NCBI GenBank assembly: GCA_045540635.1
Contig: JAZQHO010000181.1
Coordinates: forward strand, 1 to 5,075
Length of the DNA stretch: 5,075 nt
DNA from: Limiplasma sp045540635
Lineage (GTDB): Bacteria > Bacillota > Clostridia > Christensenellales > Aristaeellaceae
Direction: 5' to 3'
In this document: positions 1 to 5,075 of the stretch, piece by piece
Layout of the letters: the number at the start of each line of letters is the position of its first letter
Position numbering within the stretch: the stretch's first letter is position 1
Translations under genes and position numbers: made by a program
Notes under the pieces: model-generated
Seen by the model: only the letters and a program-made list of their open reading frames with translations
The model's database searches: none
Told to the model about the DNA's origin: nothing

Positions 1-11
1 GGTTTTTTGCA

Positions 12-728
12 TCACCAGGGATATGCTTCGCCGGAATAGGTCACGAAGATGGGCCCTTCCTTATCGCAGCGCTTCTCTTCAAACATCAGGCGCATGGTCT
101 CCGCATGATCGTAGGGGTCGAAGGGAGCTTTGGCATTGCCCTCGTTGGTGCGCATCCAGCCGGGGTGAACACAGATAATGTTCATCTTTGGATCATTCTT
201 GAATTTGTTGCTAAGGGTTTTTGTCGCCATGTTCAACGCAGCCTTCGCCATGCCGTAATCAATGTAGGTGGAGCGGTAGCAGGCGCCGATACTCCCCGCC
301 TCGGAGGAGATGTTCACGATCAGAGCCGTGCCATCGCTCTTACGCATCAGCGGCAGAAATGCCTTGATCACACGCAGCGGGCCAACAGTAGCAACGTTCA
401 GAGCGGGCATAACAGTGTCCAGATCAAAGTCCTCCAGCTCCTTGTTGGTATCGGGCGAGGTGGTGACGGCGTTGTTGATGAGCAGATCCAGACAGGGCAC
501 AATGCCGGCGGCTTGCTCGGCTGCGGCATTCACAGATTCGGTGCTGCCGATGTCCATCACAAGGATGTGCAGCGTCTCCGGCCAGCTTTCACGCAGCTTC
601 TCCAGAGCGGGGGAAGGCTTGCGAACGCAGGCAAAAACAGTATCCCCCTGCTCCAGATAGCGGCGTACAAAATTGAACCCGAGTGCCATTTCGCGACCTG
701 TACCGGTAATGAGAACATTCTGTTTCAT
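12..728 (-). CDS. SDR family oxidoreductase, C-factor/sniffer-like
   Basis: A 238-residue short-chain dehydrogenase/reductase, expected to be cytoplasmic and to use NAD(P)H to reduce a carbonyl compound; the substrate is unknown. A single Rossmann domain fills the protein. Visible SDR landmarks are the N-terminal beta strand and cofactor loop (residues 4-17), Asp59 in VMDI, the NNA motif at 85-87, helix Asn111, Ser141/Ser142 in VNISS, the catalytic pair Tyr158-GMA-Lys162, and HPGW at 188-191 with Thr194. The long Ser-to-Tyr gap and the C-terminal ending GEAYPW resemble the C-factor (CsgA)/sniffer carbonyl reductase branch. The cofactor loop is odd: TGTGREMA replaces the usual TGxxxGxG, with Glu13 and Ala15 where glycines are expected. 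The ATG at 728 has an AAAGGAG site at 739-745, 10 nt upstream. The gene follows the ABC transporter after 23 bp, so it is likely its second cistron. Family is confident; physiological role is not known. Confidence 0.93.
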   Translation of the reverse strand: MKQNVLITGTGREMALGFNFVRRYLEQGDTVFACVRKPSPALEKLRESWPETLHILVMDIGSTESVNAAAEQAAGIVPCLDLLINNAVTTSPDTNKELEDFDLDTVMPALNVATVGPLRVIKAFLPLMRKSDGTALIVNISSEAGSIGACYRSTYIDYGMAKAALNMATKTLSNKFKNDPKMNIICVHPGWMRTNEGNAKAPFDPYDHAETMRLMFEEKRCDKEGPIFVTYSGEAYPW

Positions 729-751
729 GGTTTTGCAGCTCCTTTCATAGA

Positions 752-2602
752 TCAGTTGTCGGTATCCAAAGCTTCCAGTGCCTCCAGCATTTTGCCAAAC
801 TGGGTATCGAACAGCTGCTTGTATACGCCGTTCTTCTCCAGCAGTTCCTCATGCTTGCCGCTTTCGGCGATCACGCCATCAGAAAGGGCAAGGATCCGGT
901 CTGCCGCCATAATGGTGGAAAGCCGGTGGGCGATCACGATGCTGGTACGCCCCTTCATAACCGTTTCCAGCGCATTCTGTATGGCGCTTTCGGAAATGGA
1001 ATCCAGTGCCGATGTGGCTTCGTCCAGAATCAGGATCTTAGGATCCTTCAGAATAACACGTGCGATGGAGATGCGCTGTTTCTCGCCGCCGGAGAGCTTC
1101 AGGCCGCGGTTGCCCACGGGGGTATCGTATCCTTCGGGCTGCGCGGCAATAAAATCGTGGATGGATGCCGCTTTGCAGGCCTCGATAAGCTCTTCTTCGG
1201 TGGCATCATCCTTGGCATAGAGCAGGTTCTCCCGGATGGTGCCGTTGAACAGGTAGGTATCCTGCGATACCACGCCTATCTGGCTGCGCAGATAGGTAAG
1301 ATCGTACTTGCGTACATCCACCCCGGCAATGGATACCGACCCGCCCCATACATCGTACAGGCGGGGGATAAAGTTGATGATGGTGCTCTTGCCGCTGCCG
1401 GAGGGGCCGACGATGGCCACCATCTGTCCCGGCTCCACGGTAAAGTGGATGTCGTGCAGCAGCTCCTGGTCGGGCAGGTACCCGAAACGCACATGATCAA
1501 AGACGATGCTGCCGCCCTCCACATCGGGCTTGACAGCATCCTCGGGAGAGCAGATGTCGATGCGGCGGTCGAAGTAGTCAAAAATGCGGGTAAACAGCGC
1601 CAGGCTGCGGGTAAAGTCCACCTGAATGTTCAAAAGCGATTCCACAGGGCGGTACAGCCGGTTGACCAGCGCGACCATGGCGGTGATGGTACCCACCGTA
1701 AGTGCGGTATCGATCCGGCGGATGATCAGATAGCCACCGGCAAAGTAGATCAGCAGGGGGCCGATCTGGGTAAAGATGCCCATCATCAGCCGGAACCAGC
1801 GCCCACTGAGCTGCTCCTTCAGCGCCAGCTTGGTCACTTCGCCGTTGACCTTCTCAAACTTCTGGTACTCCGTCTCCTCGCGGGTAAACAGCTTTGTGAG
1901 CATGGAGCCGCTCACGCTGAGGGTTTCGTTGATCAGCTGGTTCAGCTCGTCGTGCTTTGCCTGGCTTTCGCTGAGCAGCTTCCAACGGCTGCGGCCTGCG
2001 GAACGGGTGGGCAGGATCAGCAGCGGGATCACGCATACGCCCACAATGGCCATCTTCCAGTTCATACCGAAGAGGGCGAACAGCGTGGTAATAACCGTTG
2101 CGATATTGCTGAGGATGCTGCTCAGTGTGCCGGAGATCACAGAGGAAACGCCGCTTACATCGGTGTTCATGCGGGTGATGATATCGCCCTGCCGCTCGCT
2201 GGTGAAGAACGCATGGCTCATCTGCTGCAGATGGCGGTACATCTGGTTCTTCATATCAAAGATAATGTGCTGGGAGATCCATGCATTCAAATAGGTGGTC
2301 AGCAGCGATACGCCCTGCGATGCAAAGGTGGTGATCAGCGCAGCCAGAAGCAGCTTGATGAGCAGTTTCATATCCTCGCCCACCAGCGCTTGGTCAACGA
2401 TGCGCCCCGTAATGATGCTGGGCAGGAGGCCCAGCACTGCCGATACCAGAATGGTGGCAAAAACCATCAGAAATTTGGCCCAGTAGGGGGTCAGATAGGA
2501 GAGGATCCTTTTCAAAAGGCCTCCTGTCACCTTTGGCATGTTCGCCTTCTCTTCATCGGTCAGAAAACCTCTTGGCCCCATGGGGCCGTTCATGCGTGCC
2601 AT
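752..2602 (-). CDS. ABC exporter half-transporter (permease fused to ATPase)
   Basis: A 616-residue type IV (exporter-fold) ABC half-transporter that should dimerise in the cytoplasmic membrane and pump a substrate outward using ATP; length is usual for the family. Numbering from the ATG at 2602, six hydrophobic segments lie near 42-63, 80-104, 160-180, 184-200, 272-296 and 302-320. The ATPase domain starts near 363 with A-loop Tyr375, then Walker A GPSGSGKST at 399-407, Q-loop Gln447, signature LSGGEKQR at 503-510, Walker B ILILDEATSALD at 523-534 with catalytic Glu528, and switch His559. All key residues are present, so a homodimer would have two competent ATP sites. The frame stays open upstream to an ATG at 2686, but that lies inside the putative promoter; 2602 has AAAGGA 7 nt upstream. 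Such proteins are often encoded as adjacent pairs, yet no partner is seen here. Substrate could be drug, lipid or peptide; sequence does not decide. Confidence 0.95.
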   Translation of the reverse strand: MARMNGPMGPRGFLTDEEKANMPKVTGGLLKRILSYLTPYWAKFLMVFATILVSAVLGLLPSIITGRIVDQALVGEDMKLLIKLLLAALITTFASQGVSLLTTYLNAWISQHIIFDMKNQMYRHLQQMSHAFFTSERQGDIITRMNTDVSGVSSVISGTLSSILSNIATVITTLFALFGMNWKMAIVGVCVIPLLILPTRSAGRSRWKLLSESQAKHDELNQLINETLSVSGSMLTKLFTREETEYQKFEKVNGEVTKLALKEQLSGRWFRLMMGIFTQIGPLLIYFAGGYLIIRRIDTALTVGTITAMVALVNRLYRPVESLLNIQVDFTRSLALFTRIFDYFDRRIDICSPEDAVKPDVEGGSIVFDHVRFGYLPDQELLHDIHFTVEPGQMVAIVGPSGSGKSTIINFIPRLYDVWGGSVSIAGVDVRKYDLTYLRSQIGVVSQDTYLFNGTIRENLLYAKDDATEEELIEACKAASIHDFIAAQPEGYDTPVGNRGLKLSGGEKQRISIARVILKDPKILILDEATSALDSISESAIQNALETVMKGRTSIVIAHRLSTIMAADRILALSDGVIAESGKHEELLEKNGVYKQLFDTQFGKMLEALEALDTDN

Positions 2603-2609
2603 GGTATCA

Positions 2610-2615
2610 TCCTTT
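2610..2615 (-). promoter_or_regulatory. Ribosome binding site fixing the ABC transporter start
   Basis: The minus strand reads AAAGGA here, 7 nt before the ATG at 2602. No comparable site precedes the in-frame ATG at 2686, and the predicted promoter lies downstream of that ATG, so the 616-residue product is preferred over a 644-residue one. A further in-frame ATG at 2593 is possible but less well spaced. Confidence 0.75.
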
Positions 2616-2657
2616 CGTATTGGGTTTTGCAGATATAAATTCATGTTTTCAAGCGTA

Positions 2658-2686
2658 AGTATAGCACCCGCAATTTGATTGCGCAA
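2658..2686 (-). promoter_or_regulatory. Promoter for ABC transporter-SDR operon
   Basis: Read on the minus strand, TTGCGC (2681-2686) is separated by 17 bp from TATACT (2658-2663), which is preceded directly by TGC, giving an extended -10. The -10 matches five of six consensus bases; the -35 matches only TTG, which an extended -10 can tolerate. Transcription would start near 2651, leaving a leader of about 50 nt before the ATG at 2602. A 15-bp inverted repeat sits in the spacer and overlaps the -35. Confidence 0.65.
2669..2683. promoter_or_regulatory. Candidate operator: inverted repeat in ABC promoter
   Basis: Perfect 6-bp arms, CGCAAT and ATTGCG, flank a 3-bp centre (TTG). The element fills most of the spacer of the leftward promoter and overlaps its -35 hexamer by three bases, so a bound dimeric protein would block RNA polymerase. 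The right arm also forms part of the 8-bp palindrome TTGCGCAA (2679-2686). Repression by a TetR-, MarR- or GntR-type regulator is an inference from position and symmetry; no regulator gene is in the window. Confidence 0.5.
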
Positions 2687-2721
2687 GAACGATTCTCAAA
2701 TGTGACAGAATGTTTCGATAT

Positions 2722-2739
2722 TATCAATTTTACTTGATA
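2722..2739. repeat. Inverted repeat TATCAA-N6-TTGATA
   Basis: Two perfect 6-bp arms (2722-2727 and 2734-2739) surround a 6-bp A+T-rich centre in the middle of the divergent region, about 40-80 bp upstream of both promoters. It could be a second regulator site. In A+T-rich DNA such a dyad can arise by chance, and there is no supporting second copy. Confidence 0.3.
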
Positions 2740-2768
2740 TTTATTTGAAACCCTGTATGCATATTGCT

Positions 2769-2787
2769 TTCAACACTGGCCGTTGAA
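2769..2787. repeat. Inverted repeat TTCAAC-N7-GTTGAA
   Basis: Perfect 6-bp arms at 2769-2774 and 2782-2787 enclose 7 bp. The dyad lies about 30 bp upstream of the -35 of the rightward promoter, where an activator could bind. The right-arm sequence CGTTGA recurs at 2807-2812, 26 bp downstream. A role is inferred from position only. Confidence 0.3.
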
Positions 2788-2791
2788 CCGG

Positions 2792-2837
2792 AGCGCATTG
2801 TGCAAACGTTGACCCTCTTGAAATCCAGCGCAATGTG
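2792..2837 (+). repeat. Pair of near-identical 11-mers around the SBP promoter -35
   Basis: AGCGCATTGTG at 2792-2802 and AGCGCAATGTG at 2827-2837 match at 10 of 11 bases and start 35 bp apart. The first lies just upstream of the -35 and the second lies within the -35/-10 spacer, a layout that fits repression by a factor bridging the two sites. A weaker relative, CAATGTGCG, follows at 2855-2863. This is a pattern seen in one sequence only, so its function is unproven. Confidence 0.35.
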
Positions 2838-2846
2838 TGCTAAAAT
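2818..2846 (+). promoter_or_regulatory. Promoter for the solute-binding-protein gene
   Basis: TTGAAA (2818-2823), a 17-bp spacer and TAAAAT (2841-2846) preceded by TGC form a near-consensus sigma-A-type promoter with an extended -10. Both hexamers match five or four of six consensus bases and the spacing is ideal. Transcription would begin near 2853, giving a leader of about 125 nt before the ATG at 2979. Its strength agrees with the highly biased codon use at the start of the gene. Confidence 0.75.
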
Positions 2847-2856
2847 AATGTAACCA

Positions 2857-2958
2857 ATGTGCGGCGCTTTGCCTTTCGATGACCGGGCAGATTGGGCTAA
2901 TCTACCCGGGCCGTACGGAGTCAAATCAAAGACAGCTGCATATGGGCCCCTCAAATAA
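2857..2958 (+). other. 33-codon open frame in the SBP leader (doubtful)
   Basis: An ATG at 2857 opens a 33-codon frame ending with TAA at 2956-2958, five bases before the ribosome site of the downstream gene. The predicted transcription start is only a few bases before this ATG and there is no Shine-Dalgarno sequence, so translation would have to be leaderless. The peptide starts MCGALPFDD and ends AAYGPLK; I recognise no family and see no run of one amino acid typical of an attenuator peptide. An open frame of this length is common by chance. Confidence 0.15.
2883..2909 (+). other. Strong hairpin in the SBP mRNA leader
   Basis: CCGGG (2883-2887) pairs with CCCGG (2905-2909) and AGATT (2889-2893) pairs with AATCT (2899-2903), with one C/A mismatch between the two blocks and the 5-nt loop GGGCT. 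The result is a 10-pair stem. No T tract follows, so it is not a classical terminator. It would lie within the transcribed leader, 55 nt before the ribosome site, and could stabilise the mRNA or be part of a regulatory fold. The bases GGGCC at 2908-2912 could alternatively pair with GGCCC at 2946-2950, which would compete with the stem. Confidence 0.5.
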
Positions 2959-2978
2959 TCTTCAAGGAGGAAACACAA

Positions 2979-5075
2979 ATGCGCAATTGGCTCAAAACCG
3001 TTGCCAGCCTGCTGCTGGTAGTGTGCATGGTCATGGGTATGGCTGTCAGCTTTGCTGAAGAAGCTGCTGCTCCCAGCTACACCTACAAGGCCGCCACCAC
3101 CGCTCTGGGCAACAACTGGAACCCCCACACCTGGGAAACCAACGCTGACGACTCCATCCTCGGCTATCTGAGCGATCCCTTCGTCACCATGTCCATCCTC
3201 GATTCCGAGCAGGGCGTGTACCAGTGGGTCTACAAGATGGCTACCTCCGTCACCGACGTTACCAAGGATCATCTGGACGACCTGACCAAGTACAACGTAA
3301 CCCTGATGGATGGCACCACTCTGGAGACCACCGAAAAGGGCTATGTGTACGAGATCGCCCTCAACCCCCACGCCAAGTGGGAAGATGGCACCCCCATCAA
3401 TGCCGACAGCTATATTTCTTCTATGAAGTATCTGCTGGATCCCGAAATGAAGAACTACCGCGCCAACCTGTACTATGCCGGTGAGAGCGCTGTGGCCGGC
3501 GGCGAAGCTTACTACTACAGTGGCTCCACTGCCTATATCGACAACAACCCCGCTGCCGCTACTCCCGTTTACGCCGTGGCCGATCTGGTCAAGGACGAAG
3601 AGGGCTACTACAACACCGCCGACGGTTCCAAGGTGTACGTTGCTACCGCCGACGCTCTGGGCTGGCTGGGCGGCAACGCTCTGGCTGACTATGTTGGCGC
3701 TTATGGCGAAGCTTACTTCGGCATGGACGGCTACAACGCTCTGGTTGCTGCCGCCGATGAGAACGGCCGCGTTCGCCTGAACGACGAAGCTCTGGCCAAC
3801 ATCATCGCTACCATCACCGCCGTTGCGGACTGGGGCGAGGATGAGAGCTGCGCTCCCAACTACTTCGTTTACACCAAGGACTACCCCGTTGTTGATTTCG
3901 ACGTGGTCGGCTGCTACAAGGTTGATGATTACACCATCCGCTATGTCAACGCCACCTACATCGACATCAACTACTTCCTCACCTCTCTGACCAGCACCTG
4001 GCTGGTGTACGAGCCCCTCTACACCGCCGGTTTCGATACCACCGGTAGCCTGAAGACCACCAACTATGGTACTTCCATGGAGACCACCATGTCCTACGGC
4101 CCCTACAAGATCGAGTCTCTGCAGGCAGACAAGCAGCTTGTCTTTACCCAGAACGAGAACTGGTACGGCTGGACCAAGAACGAAGACGGCACCCTGACCG
4201 CCACCACCAACTATCTGGTTGACGGCGAATATCAGACCGCCTATCAGACCACCCGCGTCGTGATCGACGTGATGGACGAAGCCGGCATGAAGCAGGCCTT
4301 CCTCAAGGGCGAACTCACCGAGTGGACTCCCCTTGCCGACGACCTGGCCACCTACGCTTCCTCCGATCAGATGTACAAGGTTGACGAGACCTACACCATG
4401 TCCTTCTTCTTCAACACCGGTGTTGAAGCTCTGAAGACCATGGACGAGTCCAAGGGCAACCAGAACAGCGTTGTTCTCAGCAACATCGACTTCCGTAAGG
4501 CCTTCAGCCTTGCCATCGACCGCGCTGAGTACGTGACCGCTACCGAAGGCTACAAGCCCGCCTTCGCTCTGATGAACAACCTGTACTTCTACGATGTTTA
4601 CAACGATCCGAACTCCTCTTACCGTAACTCCGATGCCGCAATGCAGGCTGTCTGCAATCTGTACGGTGTTGATTACGGCGCAGGCAAGGCATACGCAACG
4701 CTGAGAGATGCCTACAAGTCCATCAGCGGCTATAACCTCACGGAGGCAAAGTCTCTGATGAAGAAAGCATGCGATGAACTTGTGAAGGCCGGTCTGTACA
4801 AGAAGGGCGACGCTATCGTCATCCGTATCGGCTGGGCCAAGGGTGCGCTCCAGTCCTCCGACAACAATCAGATTGCTCTGATGAACAAGTATATCAATGC
4901 AGCTGCAGAGGGTTCCGGCTTCGGTACAATCACTCTGGAGGCTGTCGGCAATATTGAAGATCGTTACGGCGCAGTACCCGGCGGCGAGTATGCCATCGGC
5001 TACGGTGCATGGGGCGGTGCAGCGTTCTATCCTTTCCGCAACATGCAGGTTTACTGCGACAATAAACAGTATGAC
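2979..5075 (+). CDS. ABC transporter substrate-binding protein, family 5 (partial)
   Basis: The first 699 codons of an extracellular solute-binding protein of the SBP_bac_5 (OppA/DppA-like) family, which captures peptides or similar solutes for an ABC importer. It runs off the window without a stop. AAGGAGG at 2964-2970, 8 nt upstream, fixes the ATG. Residues 1-26 form a signal peptide (Arg2 and Lys6, a hydrophobic core, then SFA before EE). Cys16 lies mid-core after Leu-Val-Val and is a poor lipobox, so export by signal peptidase I is favoured. Family landmarks are AKWEDGTPINAD at 132-143, SYGPYKI at 372-378 and NIDFRKAFSLAIDR at 502-515. About 100 extra residues (roughly 183-305) separate blocks that are close together in typical members, and the protein already exceeds the usual 500-600 residues. 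Codon use changes sharply near residue 544-554. Permease and ATPase genes would be expected downstream. Family confident; ligand unknown. Confidence 0.9.
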   Translation, partial: MRNWLKTVASLLLVVCMVMGMAVSFAEEAAAPSYTYKAATTALGNNWNPHTWETNADDSILGYLSDPFVTMSILDSEQGVYQWVYKMATSVTDVTKDHLDDLTKYNVTLMDGTTLETTEKGYVYEIALNPHAKWEDGTPINADSYISSMKYLLDPEMKNYRANLYYAGESAVAGGEAYYYSGSTAYIDNNPAAATPVYAVADLVKDEEGYYNTADGSKVYVATADALGWLGGNALADYVGAYGEAYFGMDGYNALVAAADENGRVRLNDEALANIIATITAVADWGEDESCAPNYFVYTKDYPVVDFDVVGCYKVDDYTIRYVNATYIDINYFLTSLTSTWLVYEPLYTAGFDTTGSLKTTNYGTSMETTMSYGPYKIESLQADKQLVFTQNENWYGWTKNEDGTLTATTNYLVDGEYQTAYQTTRVVIDVMDEAGMKQAFLKGELTEWTPLADDLATYASSDQMYKVDETYTMSFFFNTGVEALKTMDESKGNQNSVVLSNIDFRKAFSLAIDRAEYVTATEGYKPAFALMNNLYFYDVYNDPNSSYRNSDAAMQAVCNLYGVDYGAGKAYATLRDAYKSISGYNLTEAKSLMKKACDELVKAGLYKKGDAIVIRIGWAKGALQSSDNNQIALMNKYINAAAEGSGFGTITLEAVGNIEDRYGAVPGGEYAIGYGAWGGAAFYPFRNMQVYCDNKQYD

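Larger units (their letters stand above)
2603..2978. other. Divergent intergenic regulatory region
   Basis: This 376-bp stretch separates the ABC/SDR unit (minus) from the solute-binding-protein gene (plus). The middle, about 2688-2765, is clearly richer in A+T than the flanking genes. It contains a promoter for each direction, three inverted repeats, a pair of near-identical 11-mers, a strong hairpin in the rightward leader and a 33-codon open frame; each is listed separately. I found no tRNA, no transposon end and no hairpin followed by a T tract that would act as an intrinsic terminator. I did not recognise a known riboswitch class in the leader. Confidence 0.8.

Noticed and set aside
1..11. 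A terminator downstream of the SDR gene
   Set aside because: Only 11 bases remain after the stop; the minus strand shows an A run rather than a stem and T tract, so nothing can be decided.
105..1220. A 371-codon plus-strand frame spanning the SDR gene and the end of the ABC gene
   Set aside because: It lies across two convincing minus-strand genes, has no family features and no ribosome site, so it is a shadow.
851..2638. A 595-codon open frame on the plus strand opposite the ABC transporter
   Set aside because: It is the antisense shadow of a well-supported gene; C/G-ending codons there remove stops on the other strand. The product has no recognisable domain and shows the low-complexity His/Gly/Asp/Gln-rich look of an antisense frame.
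2603..2686. N-terminal extension of the ABC transporter to the ATG at 2686
   Set aside because: No ribosome site precedes it, the added 28 residues resemble no family N terminus, and the predicted -10 and -35 lie within it.
2809..2814. TTGACC as an alternative -35 for the rightward promoter
   Set aside because: The hexamer is good, but 16-18 bp downstream there is no acceptable -10; TTGAAA at 2818 pairs with TAAAAT at exactly 17 bp.
2883..2909. Rho-independent terminator
   Set aside because: The hairpin is strong but the following bases are GCCGTACGG rather than a T tract, and it lies between a promoter and its gene.
2730..3371. A 213-codon minus-strand frame covering the SBP promoter and 5' end
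   Set aside because: It overlaps the signal peptide and N-terminal domain of a clear gene on the other strand and would run through the divergent promoter region; the translation is Gly/Val-rich with no family match.

Overview
This window looks like chromosomal DNA from a Gram-positive anaerobe of the class Clostridia, probably a gut lineage near Oscillospirales or Christensenellales. That is an inference. It rests on strong AGGAGG-type ribosome sites, good sigma-A-type promoters, moderately G+C-rich genes with C/G-ending codons, and a very large secreted family-5 solute-binding protein ending its signal peptide in a ...SFA-EE motif. Nothing in the window fixes a species.

Layout: two transcription units diverge from a 376-bp intergenic region (2603-2978). 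To the left, on the minus strand, an ABC half-transporter of exporter type (752-2602) is followed after 23 bp by a short-chain dehydrogenase/reductase of the C-factor/sniffer type (12-728). These two almost certainly form an operon. To the right, on the plus strand, a large peptide/nickel-type (SBP_bac_5) extracellular solute-binding protein starts at 2979 and is still open at the window end.

The intergenic region holds a credible promoter for each unit, both with an extended -10 (TGC before the hexamer) and a 17-bp spacer. A 15-bp inverted repeat overlaps the -35 side of the ABC promoter and looks like an operator. Near-identical 11-mers flank and enter the solute-binding-protein promoter. 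The solute-binding-protein mRNA would carry a leader of about 125 nt with a strong hairpin and a 33-codon open frame.

How the genes relate: the exporter and reductase could jointly handle a small molecule (export plus carbonyl reduction), but the substrate cannot be read from sequence. The solute-binding protein belongs to a different system, an importer whose permease and ATPase subunits would lie beyond the right edge. No regulator gene, RNA gene, mobile element or CRISPR array was seen. The oddest signal is a sharp change in codon use inside the solute-binding-protein gene near 4608-4640. I found no clear case for a new multi-gene system here.
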